In this document: positions 34,215-44,612 of the stretch, piece after piece
Layout of the letters: each line of letters starts with the position of its first letter
Position numbering within the stretch: position 1 is the first letter of the stretch
DNA from: Gnetum montanum
Lineage: Eukaryota > Streptophyta > Gnetopsida > Gnetales > Gnetaceae
NCBI GenBank assembly: GCA_015680685.1
Contig: MNCI01008335.1
Location: 1,229,817 to 1,293,816 of the forward strand
Length of the DNA: 64,000 bases
Reading direction: 5' to 3'
Notes under the pieces: model-generated
Databases searched by the model: none
Told to the model about the DNA's origin: nothing
What the model saw: only the letters and a program-made list of their open reading frames with translations
Program-made: the position numbers and the translations under genes

Positions 34215-34500
34215 GGGAGTTAACAATTGCAATAATGGTGGCTTGTAAGCAATAATAGCACCATAGAAACACTAAGTAGGAATAACAACTTGTAGTAGCA
34301 ACACCGAGTAATAATAGCAACTTCTAAGTAGCAAACACTAGTAGTACACACTCTGCAATGACAACAACAAATAGCATCAAGTAGCAAGTACCAAACAACA
34401 ACAACAACATGCATGAGCAACAACAACTAGGAAGCAACAATGGGCATAAAGTAGCAATAACAATGTGCAAGTAGCAATAACAAGAATGATGGGAATGGAG
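34215..34500. repeat. Degenerate AGCAACAAC-type simple repeat
   Basis: AACAACAACAACATG, AGTAGCAATAACAA and similar trinucleotide-based units dominate these 285 bases. Minus-strand frames here are Leu/Cys-rich artefacts of the repeat. Confidence 0.7.
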
Positions 34501-35053
34501 AGAAAAGAAAGAAAGAGAGGCTTTTGCTAGATTCAAATGATACCTTCTTCATTTGCTTTTGTGGGCTTTTATAGCGCTTACACTCCATTTTTCTCTTAGA
34601 AGAGAGGCATAAACACCATGTGTCTTTGTGCATGATTGTTAAAGATACATAATGATCTATAAACTCATATTCAAAATCTCCCTCTAATCCTTCAAATTTT
34701 TTAAAATTATGTTTATTGTCTTGTTTCTCTCCATCAACACCACTTATTTAAGTAAATAAAAATAGAAATTAGTAAAGTAATTATTAACTAAAATATAATA
34801 TTTATCAACATCATTATCATTATCTTAAGCTCTTAAAACTAAAAGAAATCTAGAATTGAGGCCCCACAAGTAGGTGATGTTGTGCACAACAAGTGGCTTA
34901 CTCATTGTCTAGTTAGGCAAAAGGTTGCTAGTTTTAGTCATGTATGAGATATCCTTATATTTCTTTGTAATTCATTTAACATATTTTATTGGATATACAT
35001 CTTAAAGTACACCTATAGTCAAATTATTGGTTCAAACTGTACCCTACCTTCAA
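34501..35053. other. AT-rich intergenic DNA, nothing recognised
   Basis: No coding or repeat signal is supported, apart from a run of A and T between 34700 and 34860. Confidence 0.4.
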
Positions 35054-35205
35054 TAATTTTCTTGATAATGTTTTGAAAACTCATAACATATATATTTCCA
35101 CTACCTAATAAATATACAATGTCTTTTAGTAATTTTCTTAATAATGTTTTCAAAACTCATAACATATATATTTCCACTACCTAATAAATCTACAATATTT
35201 AATAG
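35054..35205 (+). repeat. 76-bp tandem duplication
   Basis: Two copies (35054-35129 and 35130-35205) share ACTCATAACATATATATTTC and differ at a handful of bases. Confidence 0.85.
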
Positions 35206-36204
35206 AATTCCCGATTCGATAGGCTTACTCTTTATCAATGAAAGTAATGAATAATTTAAACATGACATTCACTTAATCTAATCCAACTTTGATATTTAAA
35301 AAATTTAAATTAGGTACTGAATTTTGCTTAAACATAATTTTTTTCCCTTCTGGTTGACTGAAAAAGTCCGAGTCGTATTTTCCTTTTCTTTCTATGTTAT
35401 ATAAATAATTTAAGTAATGAAATCTTAACATTTTATATACAGATGTAATTTTTTCAATAGAATCGATGATACGGTTTTCCACGTGAATTGAACAATTTAA
35501 TGCCGTTTTACTCGATCAGCCTGTTGAAAGATTTCTGGAGCACGGCGGCATTTTCTTGACCAGATTTTTTATAAAGATTTCCCATGCAATCCAACTTTTT
35601 GTGATCCAATTTATGATAAATATTTATAATGCAATCCGATTTTTCAAACTCTGCTTCCTACGAAAGCAGGTTTTGCAGGAGCACTCGTTAAAATAACAGT
35701 TGTTGGGAGGAATCCATAGTAAATATCACTGTTTGGATGGATCCTCGTGATCCTCGTGAACTCGGCTATGATCAGATACTCACTGGAATGTACAGAGTGT
35801 ATCCAAACACTCATTAAGTGCTAATAAGTGAAATACAAAAAGTAGGGCAGGAAATTTGGGAATCGGAGGAGTGCCACGAAACAAAACTGACGGGCTAACC
35901 AATAGCACATTAGCTAGACGTGTGCATAACAAGACAATGTGCACTACCAAACCACCAACATCCAATAAACTACACAGCGCACCCAAATTTTTCATGCCAC
36001 CGGCGATGACGCAAGTGGTAGGTGCACACTACCGGAAGTACGGCACCACAAATTCATTGTCCTGTCTTTACAGCGAGAGAGAAAATTTTTGGCAGATTAA
36101 ACAATCGTGGGCGCAGACAGCACTATATCAAGACCCCAAAACATGGAGCGTTATCTATCGTGGCACAGCGAAATCGTAATCAGAAGAATAGCAGAGAGAA
36201 AAAC
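35206..36204 (+). promoter_or_regulatory. 5' flank of the P450 gene
   Basis: No strong TATAAA box is present; the best candidate is ACTATATCAA at 36122-36131, about 75 bases before the start codon. A G-box core CACGTG lies at 35480-35485. An A/C-rich CTACCAAACCACCAAC (about 35943) resembles MYB-binding AC elements, which are common in phenylpropanoid gene promoters. An upstream in-frame ATG at 36022 extends the reading frame by 61 codons, but these read like leader sequence. All regulatory roles are inferred. Confidence 0.35.
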
Positions 36205-37861
36205 ATGGAGTGGCAGTTGCAAACAGTGCCATTGCTGCTGCTGCTGCTGCTACCGCTGTTGCTACTGCTGCTGGGCTTCCACATGAAGTCCAAACGGAGG
36301 TTGCGGTTGCCGCCGGGGCCGACGGGATGGCCGGTACTGGGTTCTCTGAATCAGCTGAATTCGCATGGGCCTCCGCACGCAACGCTGCAGCAGCTCGCAC
36401 GCAGGTACGGGCCACTCATTCATCTGCGCCCCCCCACCACGCCCACGGTGGTAGCGTCGTCGCCGGCGATGGCGGAGCAAGTCATGCGCAGCCAGGACGT
36501 GAATTTCTGCAACAGGCCGTCAGTCACGACGTTAGGCCAGCAGCACATGGCCTACGGTGGCCTCAAAGTCTTCGTGTGGTCTAACTACTGCCCCCGCTGG
36601 CGCATGATCCGCAAACTCTGCGTCTCGCGCCTGTTCAGCGCCGCGGCCATGGCGCAGTTCCGGTCCGTCCGGCATTCCGAAGTGGCCGCGCTGGTGCGGT
36701 CCATCGGAGCCCACGGCGAGTCCGCGGAGCTCGAGCTCAAGGACGCGCTCAGCGCGTGCTCCGCCAACGTGCTGAGCCGGACCATGATGGGCGAGCCCGC
36801 GTTCCCCGGATTCGGCGTCAAGGACCCCAGCGCCGCCGAGTTCCGCGAGGCCGTCACGGCCATGAACCAGCTCGACGGCGCCTTGGTCCTCAGCGACTTC
36901 GTGCCCTGGCTCCGCTGGCTGGACCCCGTGGCCCTGGTGCTGGCCCCACGAATGAAACGCGTTCAACGCCTCGTCGACGCGTTCCTGGGACGCATCGTCG
37001 ACGCGCATCTGCGCAGCAGCTCCAACGCCGACGACTTCCTCGGCCATCTGCTCTCGCTCTCTCACGCTCCCGGCGTACATGACGACGACAAAACGGAGCC
37101 CCCTTTCTCCATGAACGAGAAAAAGGCTCTTCTCTCCGTACGGACACATAACTCTATGCATCCCCTCCTGTCGATCTGTGTATAATCGTGTCGTGTTTTC
37201 TGTGGCGCAGGATCTGTGCACGGCGGGCACGGACACGACGGGGAGTACCACGGAGTGGGCGATGGCGGAGCTCATGAGGAACACGGAGCTGATGCGCAGA
37301 CTGAAGGCCGAGATCGACGGAGTCGTGGGCAGAGAGAGACTGGTAAGCGAGGATGATCTCCGAGAGATGCCGTTGCTGAGCGCGGTGGTGAAGGAGACTC
37401 TGCGGATTCATCCGCCGACGCCGCTGTTGCTGCCGAGGGAGGCAGCGGAAGAGTCGGAGATCGCCGGACTCCGGATTCCGAAAGGCGCGCGCGTCATCGT
37501 GAACGCGTGGGCGATTCAGCGCGACCCGGCGGTGTGGCCTGAGCCGCTGCGGTTTCTGCCGGAGCGGTTCCTGGACACGGGCGCACAAATTAAGGGAGGG
37601 GATTTCAGAGTGATTCCGTTCGGCGCAGGGCGCAGAATCTGTGTAGGCATGTCGCTGGCGATGTGCATGGTGGAGTTTCTGGTGGCTTCTCTCGTCCACG
37701 CCTTCGACTGGTCCTTCGCGGACGAGCACTTGCAGCGGCATCCCGAGTCTCTGAATATGGAGGAAGAGTTCGGTCTCACGCTGCAACGCTTACAGCCGCT
37801 GCGCCTCCTAGCCACTCCGCGCCTGCTGGCCAAGGTTTACAGTAGTAGCAGTGTTAGCTGA
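36205..37861 (+). CDS. Cytochrome P450, A-type, flavonoid 3'-hydroxylase-like (CYP75-like)
   Basis: This is a heme monooxygenase of the plant A-type (CYP71 clan), probably on the endoplasmic reticulum. Exons 36205-37137 and 37211-37861 give 527 residues, normal for the family. Start: AAACATGG context; the protein then begins with a Leu-rich anchor (residues 8-25), a basic stop-transfer and PPGP (36-39). Helix C has WRMIR (132-136), the I-helix oxygen motif is AGTDTT (316-321), ExxR is ETLR (373-376), PERF is 428-431 and the heme loop FGAGRRICVG has Cys455. NMEEEFGLTLQR near the end is typical of flavonoid 3'-hydroxylases and their relatives. The substrate cannot be fixed from sequence. GC content is far above the surroundings and no stop or frame shift is present. 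It could instead belong to a CYP75-adjacent family. Confidence 0.93.
37138..37210 (+). other. P450 intron (73 bp, phase 0)
   Basis: Donor CTCTCC|GTACGG, acceptor GTGGCGCAG|GATCTG. Removing it joins KALLS to DLCTAGTDTT just before the I-helix motif, where many A-type P450 genes carry their conserved intron. Confidence 0.9.
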
Positions 37862-38385
37862 ATGGATGGATGATGGACGACGCAAGGAAAGGAATTCAGA
37901 AAAGGATATTTGCCAAATTTGATTATTTGGTTGTTGTTGCAGAAAGTTATAGGGGTTTGTCTCCTTGGATGGTATCGTTTGATCGAGTTAGGAATTAAAT
38001 AGTTAGTTTAAATGAATATTAAATGCAAAATAGAATATGAAATTTTCCTGCATAACTAGAGGTTTAGATTTGTAGCTCAATGTTGCGTGGTGTGCCTCCT
38101 CTTTTCCGTTCTTTCCTCTTCTGTGTCTCTTTGAGTCTTTTCATGATAAGCTTGATCAAGTCTGTTCCATGATCAGTCTTTTCATGATAAGCTTATCAGT
38201 CTGTTCAGGATCAGTATTGAAAAGATATAATGGATACATTCTTACTTGGAGCATATGCAATAGGAAAGTAATGTGTTGTAAAAAAGTGTTCAGCCTTAAC
38301 AAATGGAAAGGTTTATGTCAAATTTTTCTTATCTTCCACATTATGTTGTTATCTACTTACCTGAGCATGCACTTAAAACTAGCTT
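37836..38385 (+). repeat. P450 3' flank, founder unit of a tandem family
   Basis: From the last codons of the P450 (AGTAGTAGCAGTGTTAGCTG) through the 3' flank to CTGAGCATGCACTTAAA. This roughly 550-base unit recurs downstream. It includes the presumed 3' untranslated region, with CTTTCCTCTTCTGTGTCTCT and TCTTTTCATGAT as easily tracked markers. Confidence 0.8.
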
Positions 38386-38472
38386 ATATATATATATATA
38401 TATATTTATAAATTGGCCGAGATGATTTTGAAAAAAAAAATGATGTTAACCAAGCTCGACGAGGTAACAAGA
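38386..38472. repeat. (TA)n tract and A-rich spacer
   Basis: A TATATATATATATATATAT run (about 38388-38406) and an A10 tract precede an LTR fragment. Confidence 0.8.
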
Positions 38473-38870
38473 TGATGAGTGGCAAGGTATCCCTACACTC
38501 AACCATACGAAACGAGCATAGCACGCGCGATCTGGTCGAACTCCGTAGACTAAATGCTTACACGCCCCATGGAACACTTGGGGTTAATCATTCGTTGTCT
38601 TCCCAGACTTACTTGTGTTTGTCACGGTGTATGGTTAAGTAAGTCCGAAGTATATGATTTTTATATCTTTTATTGTTTTTCTCCTATGTTATTGAGGTGA
38701 AGGGTTGAGAAAGCTAACTAACTCTAACTAATGAACTAAGTCTAAATTAACTAGCGTCAGCATCCATTCCCACTTACCGTACACACCCTGAACTATGCAA
38801 CCGTGGCTACCAAACATTAATCGTTACTGGGATCACCACGTGTAACGCACATGCTCGAAGTGGTTGTATT
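38473..38870 (-). mobile_element. U5 fragment of an Athila-like LTR
   Basis: In plus coordinates the left end is TGATGAGTGGCAAGGTATCC, the family's LTR 3' terminus in reverse. The text matches the U5/R part of the LTR at 830-1690 in reverse. U3, both primer sites and the other LTR end are absent. The right edge, near 38870-38880, is fused to a P450 fragment. Confidence 0.75.
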
Positions 38871-38879
38871 GAGGCACTT

Positions 38880-39152
38880 ATTAAGGGAGGGGATTTCAGA
38901 ATGATTCCGTTTGGTGCAGGGCGCAAAATCTGTGTAGGCATGTCGTTGGCGTTGTGCATGGTGGAGTTTCTGGTGGCTTCTCTCGTCCACGCCTTCAACT
39001 GGTCCTTCATGGACGAGCACTTGCAGCGGCATCCCGAGTCTCTGAATATGGAAGAAGAGTTCGGTCTCACGCTGCAACGCTTATAGCCGCTGCGCCTCCT
39101 AGCGACTCTGCGCCTACTAGCCGAGGTTTATAGTAGTAGCAATGTTAGCTAA
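38880..39152 (+). pseudogene. Truncated P450 copy (C-terminal part only)
   Basis: It duplicates 37590-37861. It starts at TTAAGGGAGGGGATTTC and includes a heme loop FGAGRKICVG, CMVEFLVASLVHAF and NMEEEFGLTLQRL. One CAG-to-TAG change gives a stop after LQRL; the original stop position is TAA at 39150-39152. Everything upstream of the heme region is missing, so it cannot make a P450. It shares the 3' flank of the intact gene. Confidence 0.92.
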
Positions 39153-41405
39153 ATGGATTGATGGATGATGGACGACACAAGGGAAGGAATTCAGAAGGAT
39201 ACTCGCCAAATTTGATTATTTTGTTATTGTTGTAGTAGTAGTAAAAATTCAAGGGTTTGTCTCTCTGGATCGTATCTTTTTATCGAGTTAGAAGTTAGGA
39301 ATTAAATATTCAGTTTAAATTAGTACTAAATGCAAAGTAGAGTATGGAATTGTACAGAATAACAAGAGGTTTGGATTTGTGGCTTAATGTTGTGTGATGT
39401 ATCTATCTACTCTATTCTGTGTTTCTTTGATTGCAAGTCTTTTCATGATTAGTTTTGAAAGGGTATAACAGATACACTCTTACTTCAAGGAGCTGCATGA
39501 TAGGGTAGAGTATGGAATTGTACTAAATAACAAGAAGTTTGGATTTGTGGCTTCACCATGTGGGAAAAAACAATTATTTACATAATGAGCCTTTCTATGA
39601 TGCTGCACAAGGCAAAAGATAAAATGCAAAGGCATTATATGTAATCATCATAAATCAAGAAAATACAGGTAATGTTGTGTGATGTGTCTTCTGTTTTTTG
39701 TTCTTTCCTCTTCTGTGTCTCTTTGATCGTGAGTCTTTTCATGATTAGTATTGAAAGGGTATAATGAATACACTCTTATTTCAAGCATCGTGACAAGAAA
39801 GTGGTGTGTCATAAAAAGGTGTTTAGCATTAACGAATGTGAGCGTTTACATCAATTTTTTTTTTGATCTTCCATGTTACATTGTTATTATCTACCTTGAG
39901 CAATTGGTAATGTATTATTCATATTTGATGAGCATGCACTTAAAGCAAAGTTGTGTCTAGTTTTATAGTTGTAGCAATGTTAGTTGAATGGATTGATTGA
40001 TGATGGATGACCCAAGGAAAGGAATTCAAAAGGATACTTGCCATTTGATTATTTTCTTGTTGTTGTTGAAGTAAAAATTTTGGGGGTTTGTCTCTTTGGA
40101 TCGTATCTTTTTATTGGGATAGGAATTAAATATTTAATTTAAATGAGTACTAAATGCAAAGTAGAGTATGGAATTGTACTAAATAATGAGGTTTGGATTT
40201 GTGGCTTAATGTTGTGTGATGTGTCTCCTCTTTTCCATTCTTTCCTCTTATGTGTCTCTTTGATCGCGAGTCTTTTCATAATTGGTATTGAAAGGGTATA
40301 ATGGATACACTCTTATTTTTTGCATTTGCATGATAAGAAAGTGGTGCATCATAAAAAGGTATTCAACATTAATGAATGCGAGTGTTTATTCTTTTTGATC
40401 TTCCACGTTACGTTGTTATCTACCTTTAGCAATTGGGAATGTATCATCCATATTTGATGAGCATGCAGTTAAAGCAAAGCTATGTCCAGTTTTATAGTTG
40501 TAGTAGTGTTAACTGAATCAATTGATGGATGATGGATGATGGATGATGCAAGGAAAGGAATTCAGAAGGATACTTGACAAATTTGATTATTCTATTGTTG
40601 TTGTAGTAAAACTTTTGGGGCTTTGTCTCTTTGGATCGTATCTTTTTATCAGGTTAGGAATTAAATATTTAGTTTAAATGAGTATTAAATGCAAACTACA
40701 GTATGGAATTATGCTGAATAACAAGAGGTTTGGATTTGTGGCTTAATCTTATGTGATGTGTCTCCTCTTTTCCTTTCTTTCCTCTCCTGTGTCTCTTTGA
40801 TTACGAGTCTTTTCATGATCGGTATTGAAAGGGTATAACAAATACACTCTTACTTTGAGCATTGGAACAACAAGAAAGTGGTGCATCATAAAAAGGTGTT
40901 TAGCATTAATGAATGAGCGTTCACATCAATTTTTTTTATCTTCCACATTACATTGTTAACTGCCTTCAGCAATTGAGAATGTATTATCCATATTTGATGA
41001 GCATGCACTTAAAGCAAAGTTGTGTCCAATTTTACAATTGTAGCTGAATGGATTGATTGATGATGGATCACGAATGACGCAAAGAAAGAAATTTAGAAGG
41101 ATACTTGCCACAAATTTGATTATTTTGTTGTTGTTGTTATTTTTGCAAGAAAAATTATGGTGGTTTGTCTCTTTGGATTGTATCTTTTTATCCTATTAGG
41201 AATTAAATATTTAGTTTAAATGAGTACTAAATGCATAGTAGAGTATAGAATTGTACTGAATAACAAGAGGTTTGGATTTGTGGCTTAATGTTGTGTGATG
41301 TGTCTCCTTTTTTCCATTCTTTCCTCTCCTATGTTACTTTGATTGTGAGTCTTTTCATGATTAGTATTAATAGGATATAATAGATACAATTACATGAAGC
41401 ATCTA
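39124..41405 (+). repeat. Tandem copies of the P450 3' flank
   Basis: Further units start near 39124 (truncated), 39956, 40487 and 41025; the last full periods are about 531 and 538 bases. Each begins with text derived from the P450's final codons (TAGTTGTAGCAATGTTAG) and runs through GGATTTGTGGCTTAATGTTG, TTTTCATGAT and GAGCATGCACTTAAAGC. A variant unit with an insertion sits at about 39496-39955. No coding capacity is left. Confidence 0.85.
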
Positions 41406-42880
41406 CGTGATTATTGATGTGTAGATTTTGGATCCGCCAACACCTAGAAAAACTTGTTTAAGGAGACTGTCGCCTAGGGTGCCTCCCTTATGGGTACGAA
41501 AACTCAAGAATAGTCTAAAGAGGGCTATGCAACATTCCAAAATAAATTAAACTGAAGATTGGGAAGATTTAAATTGAATAATTATCTAATATTTCTAGGA
41601 CATAAATACAGTAAGTAACTAGTAAATTTTAAACTTTCCTTAGTCTCCCACTATTGCTGTCAGTGTAGCCATTGATGGTGCTCATTGCTGAGCAGGAAAA
41701 CCCTAACCACCACCAAAACATGCTATCTCGCTCTCATCCTGAATTACCCATGATGAAGAAAGAGATGGAGAGAGAGCGTTGGTCTATCACTCTTATTGAT
41801 GCATCTCTAACGCATAGCAATAGCTGCCACTGGTCCATAGCTACTGCACGCCTACCTATCACATGCAAAACATTGATTAAAGTCACTGCTGTTGTGTCCC
41901 GCGACACCACCGAGAGAGCCTCTAGCATGCACCATGCTGTTGCTATGCACTTCATGCCACTTGCAACGTGCCCCACCACACACACTACGCACCACCAACA
42001 GTAGCTACCAATAGGCACCTCTAACGTGCATCATTGTTGACACTACCACCATTTGTTGCCCCCCACATCTCTGACACCTAGTAGTTTGTAAACATGTCTA
42101 TCGTTGTTTGTGCAACTGCCATAGTTGTCAAAGTCATGTTGTCGAAGTTGACATGCCACTGTGTACTCACCTTCCTATCACCACGTGCTTGCCTATAGTC
42201 ACCTGCCCGTTGTCAATGATTGCCTATTGCTACTGATGTTGCTGCTATGAGAGAGAGAAAAAGATCTACCTACCAACTCCCAATGTCCACTGGAGTGCCC
42301 CTAGTGTTGAGAGTCCTACCTTCTCTTGTCTACTTACCAAAGAGAGGGGAGGCCCACCCGATCCTCCTTTTTGTTGGTTGCAGCCCTACTCTTATAGCCC
42401 CTCGTTGCTGCCAACTTAAATGCCCATTTCCCACATTCTTGCATAATGCCTAGCACCACCACCCCACATCCCACGTTCACTTGTCATTACGTCCACCTTT
42501 TGAGCCGTTATGTCCACCATTGCTTGCCTAACATAACTACCACCACATTCCTATCATGACCTCATCTACCATTCCAATCCACACTGAGAAATTGCTTGGT
42601 CTTGTGCAACAATAGTCACGGCTACTCTGATCAGCAAACATGATCTATGCTTTAATTCTAGGTTGTTGAATAGTGACTTTTCATTGAGTTAAATAACACT
42701 TTGGATCATGTGAAGATTTCACTATATTCATGGCACCAACCTAGTCATCTGATTCAGAGTAATAACAAATACTTAACGATAGTCGATCCTATCAACCAAT
42801 CTCTAACCCAAAATTTGACTAAAACAAAGATTACAAGTGGAAGGTCCTCATTCACATGTTACATTCTTGACCTAGTTTTT
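41406..42880. other. No gene recognised; C/A-rich then mixed DNA
   Basis: 41670-42600 is unusually rich in CAC/ACC (CCACCACC, CACCACATCC) and yields His/Thr/Cys-rich frames on both strands, none with a recognisable domain. It may be an old repeat or a gene remnant. Confidence 0.35.
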
Positions 42881-43340
42881 GATACTATAAATGGTACTTC
42901 AAGGTTGTTGGCAAGGCTTGTCATTTTACAGAATGGGTCACAAGTTCAATCCTACAACGCATACAGAAACATGGTTGTTTATGCTTTTTGATGATGATAT
43001 CATGTTATTTCTCTCCCTACATAGAGTTACTTTATAACCATGGTTCAAATGACTTTTACCATAAGCTAATTACTAAAAGAAAAACATTAAGAGCCTAGCT
43101 CAGTTGGTTAGCTCACATGATTTGCACTTGAAGGTGTTAATTTAGTGGTAACACTCATAGTATTAAATCTCTAGGGCATAGAGTCAATTTTGAGTACAAC
43201 TTATTGGTTAGAGTATCATTCTGCATGGTAGCGTAGGAACCACATGACTAGACAAATATAATGTCTAGGGTCCTTGTAGTAGGTTAGACCAACATCTAAC
43301 CACCTCTACCTTATTTTGATCATTTAGAGGGAAATCATGC
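42881..43340 (+). mobile_element. tRNA-related SINE-like sequence, decayed
   Basis: TAGCTCAGTTGG at 43096-43107 matches the RNA polymerase III A box. A second tRNA-like piece with TATTGGTTAGAGTATCATTC (about 43202-43222) and GTAGGAACCACATGAC follows. B-box-like AGTTCAATCCT occurs at about 42951. No clean A/B pair at normal spacing is preserved, so this is a probable SINE remnant or composite and not a tRNA gene. Confidence 0.4.
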
Positions 43341-43732
43341 CTCCAAGTAAGGTTTATTCCATTGACTGAGAGCTATACTAAAACACATTGATGATAAGTG
43401 TTTTTTTGTCTCAGAATTAGTGAATATAGTTTCACAAAGATAATTAATCTATACATTAAAACTACCTAAAACATACAGTGCACTTCTAGCTAGTCATTGA
43501 TGTGTGAATATGCCTCCAAATTGTATAAAGTGGGTGACACATTTTTGAGCATCTTTGTTGGACCAATATAACTTTTTATTACAATTGACTTATTAATACA
43601 AATGTGTAGACTAGACGACTAGGTTTCTAGACCAATATAGAGTTGCCAATGGCATCTATCATATACCTAGCTTGTTGTTGTTGTTCATGGCCCTATGCCT
43701 AGCATGGGTGATGTTGGCATCAACAGGGACAA
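43341..43732. other. No feature recognised
   Basis: AT-rich DNA between the SINE-like stretch and the repeat array. I see no coding signal. Confidence 0.4.
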
Positions 43733-44612
43733 GGTAGAGTATGGAATTGTATTGAATAACAAGACGTTTGAATTTTTTGCTTCACCATGTTGGAAAAAAC
43801 AATTATTTACCTAATGAGCCTTTCTATTATGTTGCACAAGGAAAAAGGAAAAATGCAAAAGCATTATATGTAATCACCCTGAATCAAGGAAATATAGGTA
43901 ATGTTGTGTGATGTTTCTTCTCTTTTTTGTTCTTTCCTCTTTTGTGTTTCTTTGATCACGAGTTTTTTCATGATCAATATTGAAAGGGTATAATGGATAC
44001 ACTCTTACTTTGAGCATCTACGTGATAGGGTAGAATATGGAATTATACTGAATAACAAGAGATTTGGATTTGTGGCTTCACCATGTGGGAAAAAGTAATT
44101 ATTTACGTAATGAGCCTTTTTATTATGTTGCACTACGCAAAAGAAAAAATGCAAAGACATTATATGTAATCACCATGAATCAAGGAAACACAAGTAATGT
44201 TGTGTGATGTGTCTCATCTTTTTCATTCTTTCCTCTTCCGTGTCTCTTTGATTGCAGGTCTTTTCATGATCGATATTGAAAGGCTATAATGGATACACTC
44301 TTACTTCGAGCATCTACATGACAAGGTAGAGTATGCAATTGTACTAAATAACAAGAGGTTTGGATTTGTGGCTTCATTGTTTGGGGAAAAACAATTATTT
44401 ACGTAATGAGCCTTTCTATTATGCTGCACAAGGTAAAAGGAAAAATCCAAAGGCATTATATGTAATTAGCCTAAATCAAGGAAATATAGGTAATGTTGTG
44501 TGATGTGTCTTCTCTTTTCCATTCTTTCCTCTTCTATGTCTCTTTGATCACGAGTCTTTTCATGATCAATATTGAAAGGGTATACTATATACACTCTTCA
44601 TTCGAGCATCTG
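43733..44612 (+). repeat. Second array of P450-flank-derived repeats (about 294-bp units)
   Basis: Three units start near 43733, 44027 and 44320. Each begins GGTAGAGTATGGAATTGTA and ends with GGATACACTCTTACTT...GAGCATC. They match the variant unit at about 39496-39790, which carries an extra 117 bases (39554-39670) inside the P450-flank sequence. Confidence 0.85.

Noticed and set aside
34220-34536. Overlapping minus-strand Leu/Cys-rich frames
   Set aside because: They are translations of an AGCAACAAC-type simple repeat.
36022-36204. Upstream in-frame ATG giving a 61-residue N-terminal extension of the P450
   Set aside because: The extension puts charged, low-complexity sequence before the membrane anchor. 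The ATG at 36205 has a good context and yields the normal start of a microsomal P450.
36532-37284. 250-codon minus-strand open frame over the P450
   Set aside because: It is the shadow of GC-rich P450 codons, with no domain and typical Gly/Val/Arg/Glu bias. The same applies to other long frames over 36200-37850.
38817-39077. Minus-strand frames over the truncated P450 copy
   Set aside because: They match the shadow frames of the intact gene in sequence and position and have no independent support.
41672-42018. Opposed 110- and 94-codon frames in C/A-rich DNA
   Set aside because: His/Thr-rich products of composition on both strands, with no domain and no gene structure.
43096-43170. Functional tRNA gene
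   Set aside because: The A box is good, but no B box at proper spacing and no cloverleaf can be formed.
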